Below are positions 35,601 through 44,072 of a stretch of 64,000 nt of DNA, piece by piece. A program made the translations under genes and the position numbers. The stretch covers positions 104,140 to 168,139 of the forward strand of contig JADFAL010000007.1 in the NCBI GenBank assembly GCA_015665275.1, given 5' to 3'. Every line of letters starts with the position of its first letter. Positions within the stretch are counted from its first letter, which is position 1. The DNA is from Flavobacteriales bacterium. GTDB taxonomy: Bacteria; Bacteroidota; Bacteroidia; Flavobacteriales_D; Crocinitomicaceae. The notes beneath the pieces are model-generated. The model saw nothing but the letters and a program-made list of their open reading frames with translations, did no database searches and was not told where the DNA came from.

Positions 35601-36307
35601 AGTAACGTTAATTCGGCTAGATAGTGGTCTTCGTCTGCAAATCGTTTCTCTGCTTTCCATCCGGTTCTTTCAGCAGCCTCTCGTAAATTTTCAAAATCTA
35701 CATAAAGCCAATCAAAACCTTCAGTTTGGTGATTTTTGTAGTGCATTTGGAAATGAAAATCTCCGTAATACTCACTACTCAAATCTACCCACATTCCGCC
35801 AGTTTCATCTTCGTAAAGGTACTTGATATCAGTGGAATCGCAGATAATTTTTCCATGATCGGTTACCAGCTTTTTTGCATGGATCAGAGTAGTGTCTAAA
35901 TTCGCTAAAGATCCCGCAATTCCAATGCCGTTCATTAATAACAGAAGTGTGTCGTAATTTCCTGCGGACTCATTATAAAAATTCGAATGTCTTGCCGAGA
36001 TTCCCTTGCTTTGCATGTACTTCACGGCTCCGGGGCTGATATCGATAGCATCTACTTCAAAATTCTTATTCTTCAAATAGTTTGCGTGAATTCCAGCTCC
36101 AGCGCCAATGTCAAGTACCTTTCCTTTGCAGAGAGATAGAGCAACTTGTTCAATTTTTGGCATTTGATCGTACGATCGGAAAAGCATTTCTACAGGAATG
36201 ATATCATCATCACAGATTTCGGAAGAAACGATGATATGTTCATCGAAATCATTTGAGACAAAATCTTGTATTGCTTGGCCGATTGGATCGTTTGGAAGTA
36301 CTTCCAT
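35597..36307 (-). CDS. Class I SAM-dependent methyltransferase
   Basis: This 236-residue protein has the SAM-binding motif I VLDIGAGAGIHANYLKNKNF near residue 71, followed by EVDAIDISPGAVKYM with the acidic residue that binds ribose. A motif like YDTLLLLMNGIGIAGSL follows where the post-II region is expected. It is a soluble cytoplasmic enzyme of unknown substrate. It starts 2 bp after the gene at 36310 and overlaps the TraB-like gene, in a tight operon. Confidence 0.85.
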   Translation of the reverse strand: MEVLPNDPIGQAIQDFVSNDFDEHIIVSSEICDDDIIPVEMLFRSYDQMPKIEQVALSLCKGKVLDIGAGAGIHANYLKNKNFEVDAIDISPGAVKYMQSKGISARHSNFYNESAGNYDTLLLLMNGIGIAGSLANLDTTLIHAKKLVTDHGKIICDSTDIKYLYEDETGGMWVDLSSEYYGDFHFQMHYKNHQTEGFDWLYVDFENLREAAERTGWKAEKRFADEDHYLAELTLL

Positions 36308-36309
36308 GA

Positions 36310-36837
36310 CTAATAATCGTAGGAGTCTTCGAAATCGTTGAATCCAAATTCATCTCCGTCTTCTTCACCCTCAAATTCAGACTCCGTTTCAAAGCTAATT
36401 TCTTCTTCGCCCGTTTTGGATGTTTCAGCTGGAGCATTTCCAACTGAAAGCGCCACTTTTGGGTTTTCTGGACCTTCTTCTTGAACTTCGATTAATTCAA
36501 TTAAGAAAATCCACATGCGAATAAAGTCGTGAACCAAGATGATTTTTTGATCTTCATTCTGAACATAATCTGCCAGGAAGGACGTCTTCATTACGCTAGG
36601 CATGATTTGATCCGGGTCTTCTCCGAACGCCATGTCGAAGATTGAAATCTCGTGGCCTTTGTCCCAGTTCTCATTTGACATATAGAAGGAAGCCATCTGA
36701 TCTCCCGAGAAATGGTAAGCATCTAAAATTGCGCGGTAAAATGTTTCGAAATCGGCAGTTGCATCGATAAGAATATCACGGAAGATTTCATTCGAATCGC
36801 TGGTGTCTAGAAGTACACGAAATTTTAGTCCTGCCAT
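36310..36837 (-). CDS. pRiA4b ORF-3-like (IS1096 TnpR passenger type) protein
   Basis: This 175-residue protein matches the plasmid pRiA4b ORF-3-like domain: KFRVLLDTSDSNEIFRDILI at the start, FYRAILDAYHFSGDQMASFY and NENWDKGHEISIFDMAF. The C-terminus is acidic (EEEISFETESEFEGEEDGDE). Although named after mobile elements, this family is a conserved chromosomal protein next to cca in many Bacteroidota, and no transposase is seen here. The function is unknown. Confidence 0.85.
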   Translation of the reverse strand: MAGLKFRVLLDTSDSNEIFRDILIDATADFETFYRAILDAYHFSGDQMASFYMSNENWDKGHEISIFDMAFGEDPDQIMPSVMKTSFLADYVQNEDQKIILVHDFIRMWIFLIELIEVQEEGPENPKVALSVGNAPAETSKTGEEEISFETESEFEGEEDGDEFGFNDFEDSYDY

Positions 36838-36875
36838 GGTTTCCTTGCAAAAATATAAGCCGACAAATTTAAGGA

Positions 36876-38306
36876 TTATTGTGCAGCTTTATCAGAAATT
36901 TTTAATCCTATTTCTTTGCCGATTTTCAGCATTAATTCGTAGGCTTGATTCGCGTCGTTTTCGATTTCTCCTTCGAGAATTGCCTCTTTGATTCGCGCTT
37001 TTATAACCCCAATTTCATAGCACGGCTTCAAACTAAAGGTTTTCATGATGAGGTCTCCGCTAACCGGTGGTTGGAAATTTCGCACGCGATCTTTTTCTTC
37101 AACGGCACGCAGTTTCTGCTCGACCATTTCAAAATTCTTTTTGTAGCGCTTTACTTTGAATTCGTTTTTCGAGGTAATATCGGCATTACAAAGGAGCATT
37201 AAATCTTCAATGTCATCTCCCGCTTCAAAAAGCAATCGACGAACTGCTGAGTCCGTTACAGATCCCTTTACCAATGCAATGGGACGTAAATGCAATCGAA
37301 CCAATTTCTGCACATATTTCATTTTGTGATCCAGAGGAAGTTTCAATCGCTTGAAGATTTTTGGGACCATTCGTGCTCCTAAATCTTCGTGTCCGTGGAA
37401 TGTCCAACCCACTTTTTCATCAAAACGTTTCGTCGGAGGTTTGGCGATGTCGTGTAAAATGGCCGACCAACGCAACCACAAGTTGTCCGTTTTAAGACTG
37501 ATATTATCGAGCACCTCTAGTGTATGATAGAAGTTGTCCTTGTGCGCTTTGCCGTTCCGATTTTCAATTCCCTGTAATTTCACCATTTCAGGGAAGAACT
37601 CGTGCAGTAATTTCGTTGCATTCAATAGTTTGATCCCACGCGACGGTGTGTCACTCAGTACGATTTTGTTGAATTCGTCCATGATGCGCTCGCGGGAAAT
37701 AATCTCTAAACGATGTGCATTCTCAGAAATAGCTTCTAAACTTTTGCGCTCAATTTTGAAATTGAGTTGAGAAGCGAATCGAACTGCTCGCATCATCCGT
37801 AGTGGATCATCGCTGTACGTTTTTGCAGGCTCCAATGGCGTTCGAATGATTTCCTTTTCCAAATCTTCCATACCTCCAAAAGGATCAATGAGATCACCAA
37901 ATGTATCTTGATGTAGACTTAGAGCTAGGGCGTTAATGGTGAAATCACGACGGTTCTGATCGTCTTGCAACGAACCGTCTTCAACTACCGGTTTGCGGGA
38001 ATCACTTCGGTAGGATTCTTTTCTAGCTCCTACAAATTCAACATCAAGATCTTTATAGACAAACTGAGCAGTACCGAAACGTTTGAAGAGCGAAACTTTT
38101 TTAACGCGGAGTTTTTTGGCACATTTTTCTGCGAGTTCCAATCCGTTTCCTACAACAACAATGTCTATGTCTTTCGATGGTCGGTCGAGTATGAGATCTC
38201 TTACATATCCACCAATAACATAGGCTTCCAGTCCTTCTTCGGTAATAATTTGCGAAGCGACTTTGAAAACGGGATGTTGCAGATATGAGCTATAGTTCAT
38301 CGACAT
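36876..38306 (-). CDS. cca: CCA tRNA nucleotidyltransferase with HD domain
   Basis: This 476-residue protein has the class II nucleotidyltransferase head GGYVRDLILDRPSKDIDIVV with the DxD pair, the RRDFTINALALSL motif and the DDPLRMMRAVRFASQL region. An HD phosphohydrolase domain follows near residue 285-310 (LHDIAKPPTKRFDEK, then FHGHEDLGA). It adds or repairs the 3' CCA of tRNA. It starts the operon cca - ORF3-like - methyltransferase - TraB - FKBP. The start is ATG 38306, with an alternative at 38300. Confidence 0.95.
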   Translation of the reverse strand: MSMNYSSYLQHPVFKVASQIITEEGLEAYVIGGYVRDLILDRPSKDIDIVVVGNGLELAEKCAKKLRVKKVSLFKRFGTAQFVYKDLDVEFVGARKESYRSDSRKPVVEDGSLQDDQNRRDFTINALALSLHQDTFGDLIDPFGGMEDLEKEIIRTPLEPAKTYSDDPLRMMRAVRFASQLNFKIERKSLEAISENAHRLEIISRERIMDEFNKIVLSDTPSRGIKLLNATKLLHEFFPEMVKLQGIENRNGKAHKDNFYHTLEVLDNISLKTDNLWLRWSAILHDIAKPPTKRFDEKVGWTFHGHEDLGARMVPKIFKRLKLPLDHKMKYVQKLVRLHLRPIALVKGSVTDSAVRRLLFEAGDDIEDLMLLCNADITSKNEFKVKRYKKNFEMVEQKLRAVEEKDRVRNFQPPVSGDLIMKTFSLKPCYEIGVIKARIKEAILEGEIENDANQAYELMLKIGKEIGLKISDKAAQ

Positions 38307-38314
38307 TGCGGGTG

Positions 38315-38322
38315 CAAAGATA
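38315..38322 (-). promoter_or_regulatory. -7 element of the cca operon
   Basis: TATCTTTG on the minus strand is a perfect TAnnTTTG. It ends 8 nt before the ATG at 38306, so the transcript would be nearly leaderless. TGTG at 38342-38345 with a 19-bp spacer is a weak -33 candidate. Confidence 0.5.
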
Positions 38323-38551
38323 AAGGAATCCTGATTATTTCCACATGGAAACCTGCAGGGGAGGAAGATGTCGTTCGTGGATGACTAAAAAAGTTAAGAA
38401 TTTCATTCGAGAAGGGGAAGTGAAATCCAATTTGCTAAATAATCAAATGGTTATATAAGGAATATAGTTATAAAGCAAGATTACAACATTGAAATAGTAC
38501 GATATTCACGTCTACTTTTACGTTGTTCTTCCATTTTTGTTAGATTTAAAC

Positions 38552-39487
38552 ATGCTCAAATCGCTGTCCATTTTTATTATACTAATGGGACTCATCTCTT
38601 GCTCGACATACAAAATAGCCGAACGTCATCTCAACAATAAGATGCGAAAAGCAGGAATGCATTTGCAATTCGATGAAGTTAAAACGGGAGCGAAAATTGA
38701 ATTCTGGGATTCAGCCGACTCAACCAAACCAACATTACTTTTGGTTCACGGCTTTGGAGCTTCTACAAAATATCAGTGGTACAAACAGGTGAAATTACTT
38801 ACGAGGAAATACCGGGTAATAGCGCCGAATCTCAACTATTTTGGCAGAACAGTTCCAGATTCAACCAAATATTCTGTAGCCGGACAAGTGGAAACGCTGG
38901 AAGCACTTTTGGATCATTTGAAAGTGGATACCTGTGTATTGATGGGGGTATCTTATGGAGGGCTGGTCAGTGCGGAGTTCGCAAACCAAACAGATAGGAC
39001 GATTACAGAAATGGTGCTCTTTGATACGCCTACAAAATTTGCAGACAGTAGCGATACTGAAAAGGTCAAGGATTACTTTGAAGCACCATCGATAGAAGAA
39101 TTATTTGTGCCGACGGAACCAGAAGGATTGAATAAACTGTTGTTTTTAGCAACCGGGAAAGAGCGCAATATTCCTGCTCGGTTTCTAGAAGAGTTCCATA
39201 AACAATCATATGCATACAATTTGGAGGACAAACGGAATTTGATCACGACTCTTTTTAATGATATGGAGGAATTTCGTAAGCGTGAATACAATTTTGACAT
39301 GCCTATTTTACTTATTTGGGGTGAAGAAGACAAGGTGGTTCCTTTGGAAACTGGAACGAAACTAGCAGCGTATTTTGGTGAGAATGCCAAGTTGAAAACA
39401 GTAAAAGGCTCAGCGCACATGCCTAATATGACGCACATGCGAGACTTCAACACGCACATCGAAATCTTCCTGGGAATTACCAAATGA
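38552..39487 (+). CDS. Alpha/beta hydrolase lipoprotein
   Basis: This 311-residue protein starts at ATG 38552 (an earlier start at 38537 would add five residues ahead of the signal). It has a lipobox (ILMGLISC). The hydrolase core shows the oxyanion HGFGAS, nucleophile elbow GVSYGG with Ser, the acid in WGEEDKVVPLE and a catalytic His near GSAHMPNMTHM. It probably acts as an esterase or hydrolase anchored in the envelope; the substrate is unknown. It overlaps the Crp-type regulator by 4 bp (ATGA), so the two are one operon. Confidence 0.88.
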   Translation: MLKSLSIFIILMGLISCSTYKIAERHLNNKMRKAGMHLQFDEVKTGAKIEFWDSADSTKPTLLLVHGFGASTKYQWYKQVKLLTRKYRVIAPNLNYFGRTVPDSTKYSVAGQVETLEALLDHLKVDTCVLMGVSYGGLVSAEFANQTDRTITEMVLFDTPTKFADSSDTEKVKDYFEAPSIEELFVPTEPEGLNKLLFLATGKERNIPARFLEEFHKQSYAYNLEDKRNLITTLFNDMEEFRKREYNFDMPILLIWGEEDKVVPLETGTKLAAYFGENAKLKTVKGSAHMPNMTHMRDFNTHIEIFLGITK

Positions 39488-40062
39488 AAGAGCACTACGA
39501 GGTCATAAAGAATGCATTTCGTCCATTGGAGATTGGAGAAGATCGCCATCTGGAATTTCTAGAATTCTGGGAGGTTGTTGAGTATTCGAAAGGGAGTTTC
39601 TTGACGGAATCTGGACAAGTAGAACATTATTTTTATGTCGTTCTGGAAGGGGTGCAAGCAGTATACATTCTCACTCCGAATGGAGATAAGAAGGTAATCG
39701 GTTTCTCTTTTGATGGACGTTTCTCTGGTATCTACGATTCATTCTTGAAGGCATCTGGGTCGCATTATTTTTTGGAAGCGTTGACCGATTCCAAATTGCT
39801 TCGAATGAATAAAGCACAGTACGACTCGCTGTTTGAACTGTATCCCGAGTTCAACGAGTGGGGAAGAGTAGTTCATCAAGAATTGCTTATCGGACGCGTG
39901 CAGCGAGAAGTTGAATTGATTACAATGGATGCCAAAGAGCGTTTTGATGTTTTCATGAAGCGGTGTCCTGAAAAATTACTGACAGTACCGCAGAAATATC
40001 TGGCATCTTATCTCAATATGACACCGGAAACATTCAGTAGAATGCGAAAACGAATATCTTGA
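39484..40062 (+). CDS. Crp/Fnr-type cyclic nucleotide-binding regulator
   Basis: This 192-residue protein has a cNMP-binding beta barrel (about 25-115: FSKGSFLTESGQVEHYFYVV-type strand, LEGVQAVYILTPNGDKKVIG). A C-terminal HTH follows (VPQKYLASYLNMTPETFSRM, then RKRIS). The length is typical of Bacteroidota Crp-like proteins with a short HTH. The ligand cannot be predicted. It is translated with the upstream lipoprotein hydrolase. Confidence 0.85.
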   Translation: MKEHYEVIKNAFRPLEIGEDRHLEFLEFWEVVEYSKGSFLTESGQVEHYFYVVLEGVQAVYILTPNGDKKVIGFSFDGRFSGIYDSFLKASGSHYFLEALTDSKLLRMNKAQYDSLFELYPEFNEWGRVVHQELLIGRVQREVELITMDAKERFDVFMKRCPEKLLTVPQKYLASYLNMTPETFSRMRKRIS

Positions 40063-40133
40063 CATAGAGAGAATGGATTAAGAAATGATCGAATAAAAGT
40101 TACTTAAAGTTTTTAGGAATATCAATTTATCGG

Positions 40134-40165
40134 AATATTCCGATATTCCGATATTCCAATATTCC
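40134..40165 (+). repeat. Four tandem copies of an 8-bp repeat
   Basis: Units AATATTCC, GATATTCC, GATATTCC and AATATTCC follow one another, preceded by CGG. GGAATATTCC within it is palindromic. It lies in the gap of 252 bp between the Crp-type regulator and the DinB gene. No other feature is seen in that gap. Confidence 0.8.
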
Positions 40166-40315
40166 ATGGGGTTAACGAACCTACATAATTCAAGACGGAC
40201 ATAGTTCTAATTAATCAATCAACCTCTCCAACTTGAGTAAAAGATTGAATTCATATTTCTTGATATAGATCAACGTTTCAAAGCACACGATATATCAATT
40301 TTGTAGAAAAAAGAA

Positions 40316-40882
40316 ATGAGCACATTTATCAAACCCGCATTTCAAATTCAACGCATTAACGCATTGGAGAATCAATTGGTGCAGTTTCAATCCTTGTCAT
40401 TAGAGGAATTGACGCGACGTCCGAATCCGAAATCATGGAGTGTAATTGAAGTAGCAAAGCACATGGTTATTGGTCATGAAGCGTATCGAGACAAAGTGAA
40501 TATGGCGCTTTCTTTGAAAGGGGCAAGTGATATTCCTTCGGAATTCAAGGCTTCGGCAATTCCATCGTTTCTGATCAAACGTTTTCCTCCAAGAGAAGGC
40601 GAGATTAAATTCAAAATGAAGACTACGAAGAAGTTTAAACCGGTTTTCGATGTATCGCAATTGACCATTGAAGATGCAGAAAGGATTCTTTCAGAATTAT
40701 CTGGGATTCTGAACGAGTTGAAAGAGTAGGTTGAAACATATAGAACACGGACTATCTCCATGAAGAAGTTCAATTCTGCTGTTGGTGCAACCGTTCGCTT
40801 TAACATACCAGAAGCATACGAATTCATTTTGTGCTACAACGAGCGACACTTTCTACAAATGGATCGGGCCGTGACTAACTAA
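40316..40882 (+). pseudogene. DinB family protein interrupted by in-frame TAG
   Basis: The frame from ATG 40316 encodes 137 residues of a DinB_2-like four-helix protein (SVIEVAKHMVIGHEAYRD, then PSFLIKRFPPREGE and FKMKTTKKFKP) and meets TAG at 40727-40729. The same frame then continues for 50 codons to TAA at 40882. It encodes the usual C-terminal helices, including FNSAVGATVRFNIPEAYEFI and CYNERHFLQM, which is conserved in DinB proteins. The full length would be about 188 residues, normal for this family. No frameshift is seen. As annotated, the product lacks the last helix and its His; DinB proteins are often metal-binding thiol-transferases. Confidence 0.75.
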
Positions 40883-41888
40883 AGAACCAATAATCTCGAA
40901 TTGGATTTTTCCCCCAAGAACGAAGTTGTTCTTCGATTTCAATTTTTGCATCGGGAGAAGCAATGGCAATTAGAATTTGTGGATTATCGAGATCAGGAAT
41001 CTCACTGAAATGACGCATGCGAATGTTATAAATATCCTTACCGATTTTTTTCTCGTTATCGCAAACCCACTCAATGCCATTTTCATATACTGTGATGCCT
41101 TTCACTAGGTCTTTCCCATTTCTTCCCGCTCCCCAAACGACTAGTGGACGGTCAGAATCTCTATCGAGTTCAAAGAAGAATCGCAATTTCATATCGTAGT
41201 AACGATTGTCTTTGTATTCGTCCCAGGTTCGGGAAATTCGGTTGGATCGATCGCGCCAGTGATGCAAAATTTTATCAATTCCAATGACCTTCAATTCATG
41301 TCGGTACATACGGAAACACAAATCGTAATCTTCCGGATATATCACTGGATCAAAAGCACCAACGGCATCGAAATCATCTTTGTGCAGCATCCAGCAATGC
41401 GAAGGGATTACACATTCCCGGTAAATTTCCTGATAATGCAAATTGTTTGCAGCAACGTTATTGAGCCAGTTTTCGTATTTCAAGAATCCATCACCTACTT
41501 CTCCTTCATCAACAAAGTGTTCTGTTCCGCCGGCAATGACATGTCCTTTACCATATTTCTGCCATTCGTTAACCAAAGTTTCAATCTTATCATGGGGCAT
41601 TTTATCGTCGGAATCCATGCGGTTTAACAAGGTTCCGCGAACGTGTCGGTATCCAACTTGCAGGGTAGGAATCAATCGATGTTGGTCGCTATCGAAGTAT
41701 CGAATGCGGGCATCTTTCTCAGCGTATTCCTTGAGAATTTGAGGAGTGGAATCAGAAGAGTGATCGTTAACTGCAATCAATTCCCAATTTTGGTAGGTCT
41801 GCGCAATTATAGAATCCAAACAGGCGTGGAGATAAGGTGCGGTATCTTTTACAGCCATTACGATGGAAACCAAGGGGTGTTCTTGCAT
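40875..41888 (-). CDS. Glycosyltransferase family 2
   Basis: This 337-residue protein has the GT2 fold: VSIVMAVKDTAPYLHACLDS, then NWELIAVNDHSSDSTPQILK, and a DxD near residue 93 in RMDSDDK. Sequence such as FDPVIYPEDYDLCFRMYRH is typical of the acceptor region. The C-terminal part (RPLVVWGAGRNGKDLVKGI) resembles a small nucleotide-binding domain. It may be a dTDP-rhamnose-type or similar surface-sugar transferase, but the substrate is not known. Its TAG stop overlaps the read-through end of the DinB gene by 8 bp, tail to tail. Confidence 0.88.
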   Translation of the reverse strand: MQEHPLVSIVMAVKDTAPYLHACLDSIIAQTYQNWELIAVNDHSSDSTPQILKEYAEKDARIRYFDSDQHRLIPTLQVGYRHVRGTLLNRMDSDDKMPHDKIETLVNEWQKYGKGHVIAGGTEHFVDEGEVGDGFLKYENWLNNVAANNLHYQEIYRECVIPSHCWMLHKDDFDAVGAFDPVIYPEDYDLCFRMYRHELKVIGIDKILHHWRDRSNRISRTWDEYKDNRYYDMKLRFFFELDRDSDRPLVVWGAGRNGKDLVKGITVYENGIEWVCDNEKKIGKDIYNIRMRHFSEIPDLDNPQILIAIASPDAKIEIEEQLRSWGKNPIRDYWFFS

Positions 41889-41893
41889 GGGCG

Positions 41894-41901
41894 CAAAAGT
41901 A
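41894..41901 (-). promoter_or_regulatory. -7 element of the GT2 gene (leaderless)
   Basis: TACTTTTG on the minus strand is an exact TAnnTTTG. It ends 5 nt before the ATG at 41888, so the transcript probably starts at the start codon. Confidence 0.5.
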
Positions 41902-41905
41902 CAGA

Positions 41906-42529
41906 TTACTCCTTTACACGCTTCATTCTTGGACGAAGGATGTAACTAACACTAATTCCTGATGTGAATGTTGAAAACTGGAAACCGACAAAAATGTCTG
42001 GTTCTACTAAATCGTTGAAATTCGTTTGAAATTGTAGTGCGCCGAAATTGGCTTGGACCATCCATCTGGGATGAGGGAAATATGTAACTCCTGGACCAAC
42101 GCCTATATTAACTGGAATGTTACTTCTATTCGAAGTTTCTGGTTCGATATTTTCAGTGAGCGCAAAATTTCCTGAAGCAAAAGCGTTCAGAGTAAAATAA
42201 AATTTATCCGTAATAGGAATGTATCTCGATGCACCAATATTGATTCCGAAAACATTTGTACGGTTTTTAACAGCAATAGAACCGTCAAATTCGTTTTTGA
42301 TTTCGAACGATCGATATTGGTAATTAAAACCACTTTGAATGGACCACTTCTCAGATAAGAATTTCCCAAATTGAGGACTAATTCGTGTATTAAACTCATC
42401 GAGATTTAGAGTTGATCGTTTGGCATAATACATTGAAACGCTTCCTCCAATAAATCGAGATTTAGGAACAATTTGTGAAATCGAACTGACGCTGATAAAT
42501 ATTGAAAGGATGCAAATAATAGTTTTCAT
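41906..42529 (-). CDS. Outer-membrane beta-barrel protein
   Basis: This 207-residue protein has a signal peptide (MKTIICILSIFISVSSIS) and alternating aromatic strands, such as LSEKWSIQSGFNYQYRSFEI and HPRWMVQANFGALQFQTNF. It ends in a SVSYILRPRMKRVKE strand-like tail. It fits the porin-family / OMP beta-barrel group common in this phylum. The role is unknown. No partner gene is evident beside it. Confidence 0.65.
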   Translation of the reverse strand: MKTIICILSIFISVSSISQIVPKSRFIGGSVSMYYAKRSTLNLDEFNTRISPQFGKFLSEKWSIQSGFNYQYRSFEIKNEFDGSIAVKNRTNVFGINIGASRYIPITDKFYFTLNAFASGNFALTENIEPETSNRSNIPVNIGVGPGVTYFPHPRWMVQANFGALQFQTNFNDLVEPDIFVGFQFSTFTSGISVSYILRPRMKRVKE

Positions 42530-42569
42530 AGTGATTCAAATTTGAACCACGAACGAAGTCTAAAAGAAT

Positions 42570-42806
42570 TTATTTCGAAACGGGTTTGAATACTCTTGTT
42601 GTTGAAACAGGATATTTCTCCAATAAATGCTCTGGGCGATTCGGCCTCTTTTCAAAGCCACCGCCACAATTTGGACAAACATGATGCAGTATTTTTTCAA
42701 CGCAATCTAAGCAAAACGTGCATTCAAAGGTGCAGATCATCGCTTCGGAACTTCCATTGGGAAGGTCTTTGTCGCAGTTTTCGCATGAAGGTCTAATTTC
42801 TAGCAT
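42570..42806 (-). CDS. DUF1272 zinc-ribbon-like protein
   Basis: This 78-residue protein has a cluster of Cys that fits a small zinc-binding domain: PSCENCDKDLP, ICTFECTFCLDCVE, HHVCPNCGGGFEKRPNRPE. It matches the DUF1272 family, whose function is not known. It is a short cytoplasmic protein without a signal. It lies 6 bp after the Sua5 gene on the same strand and may be co-transcribed. Confidence 0.88.
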   Translation of the reverse strand: MLEIRPSCENCDKDLPNGSSEAMICTFECTFCLDCVEKILHHVCPNCGGGFEKRPNRPEHLLEKYPVSTTRVFKPVSK

Positions 42807-42812
42807 AAGCGC

Positions 42813-43355
42813 TCATTTTCGCATCACCTTTACTTCTCCTCCAATGCCAATTTTTATGATTTGAGACAGCGGTTTCATCTTTTCATTTTGTCGGAGTTCA
42901 ACTAAGGCATCTACTTGCTCAATAATATCCTCAGGAATGTCTGCAAACTTTCGACACAACCAGCCTTGCCCCGATGGAATTCCTGTCGCTACTACGGGTT
43001 TTCTGATGCTTCGAATTAGTTTGAGACAGTTTGTATCCGCTGTAATTCGGATTCCAACCGATGCATCTGAACCGAGAACATTCGCTGCAAGATCTTTCGC
43101 TTTTGGATAAATTAGAGAGAGTGGTCTTGTTGCAAAATCTACTAAGTCATAGCATACTTCCGGGAAATCAGGAATGTATTTCTGTACCATTGGGAAGCCG
43201 TCTGCGAGCAGAATCATGCCTTCTGAATTTTCAGTGAGTTGAACCAACCGTTGGCAAGTTTCCAAGTTTGTTGCGTCGCATCCCAAAGCCCACGTTGTAT
43301 CCGTAGGATAGAGAATGATCCCTCCGTTTCTTAACGCTTCAATTGCCTTTTCCAT
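42813..43355 (-). CDS. Sua5/YciO/YrdC-type L-threonylcarbamoyladenylate synthase
   Basis: This 180-residue protein has the YrdC core: [20 protein letters not shown] near residues 11-30, [19 protein letters not shown], and [20 protein letters not shown]. It makes the threonylcarbamoyl-AMP used for t6A in tRNA, or is a YciO-like relative; the 180-residue length is compatible with either. It overlaps the end of trmD by 17 bp, so the two tRNA-modification genes are coupled. Confidence 0.85.
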   Translation of the reverse strand: MEKAIEALRNGGIILYPTDTTWALGCDATNLETCQRLVQLTENSEGMILLADGFPMVQKYIPDFPEVCYDLVDFATRPLSLIYPKAKDLAANVLGSDASVGIRITADTNCLKLIRSIRKPVVATGIPSGQGWLCRKFADIPEDIIEQVDALVELRQNEKMKPLSQIIKIGIGGEVKVMRK

Positions 43356-44031
43356 CTTCTTTCAATAAATCCGGACGTCGGTTTAGCGTACGCTCCATTG
43401 CCTTTTCCTCTCGCCACGCTTCAATCTTTCCAAAATCACCTGAAAGCAATACTTCGGGTACTTTCCAACCATTGTATTCTGGAGGTCTTGTATATACTGG
43501 GGGAGATAACATATCATCTTGAAAGCTATCGGTTAACGCAGAAGTCTCATCGTTTAAAACACCTGGAATCAAACGAACTACGGAATCGACTAAAACAGCA
43601 GCCCCCAATTCTCCTCCTGATAGAACATAAGATCCAATGGAGATTTCACGGGTGATGAAGTGTTCACGAATCCGCTCATCTACTCCCTTGTAGTGTCCGC
43701 AAAGAATCATCAGGTTCCCTTTCAAGCTAAATTCATTAGCGATCGACTGCTCCAACAATTCTCCATCGGGAGTCATGTATATGATTTCATCGTAATCGCG
43801 TTCCGATTTTAATTTTTCAATGACGGCAGCAATCGGTTCTATAGTCATTACCATTCCGGCACCGCCACCATACTGATAGTCATCTACTTTTTTGTGCTTG
43901 TCTTTTGAGTAGGCACGAATGTCGTGAACCTCAAGTTCAAGGTGTCCTTTGTCTTGTGCACGCTTCATTATCGAGTCCGAAAAAGGACCTTGAAGCAAAT
44001 CGGGAAGAATCGTGAGAATGTCAATTCGCAT
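43339..44031 (-). CDS. trmD: tRNA (guanine37-N1)-methyltransferase
   Basis: This 230-residue protein is full length for TrmD. It has [20 protein letters not shown] at the N-terminus, [13 protein letters not shown] and the SPOUT trefoil-knot region [20 protein letters not shown] near 130-150. It uses SAM to make m1G37 in tRNA, which keeps the reading frame. Its -7 element ends 4 nt before the ATG, so it is probably transcribed leaderless. It overlaps the Sua5-like gene. Confidence 0.97.
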   Translation of the reverse strand: MRIDILTILPDLLQGPFSDSIMKRAQDKGHLELEVHDIRAYSKDKHKKVDDYQYGGGAGMVMTIEPIAAVIEKLKSERDYDEIIYMTPDGELLEQSIANEFSLKGNLMILCGHYKGVDERIREHFITREISIGSYVLSGGELGAAVLVDSVVRLIPGVLNDETSALTDSFQDDMLSPPVYTRPPEYNGWKVPEVLLSGDFGKIEAWREEKAMERTLNRRPDLLKEDGKGN

Positions 44032-44035
44032 AGGC

Positions 44036-44053
44036 CAAAATTACGTAATTTCG
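44036..44053. promoter_or_regulatory. Back-to-back -7 elements of trmD and the M14 peptidase gene
   Basis: On the minus strand TAATTTTG (44043-44036) faces trmD, and on the plus strand TAATTTCG (44046-44053) faces the peptidase gene. The two -7 elements lie 2 bp apart within a palindrome AAATTACGTAATTT, so two polymerases could not use both at once. Confidence 0.45.
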
Positions 44054-44072
44054 GATCAGATAGAACGTACTT

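Noticed and set aside
36310..36837. Mobile element passenger gene (IS1096 TnpR name)
   Set aside because: There are no transposase genes, inverted repeats or target duplications, and the gene is in a housekeeping operon beside cca.
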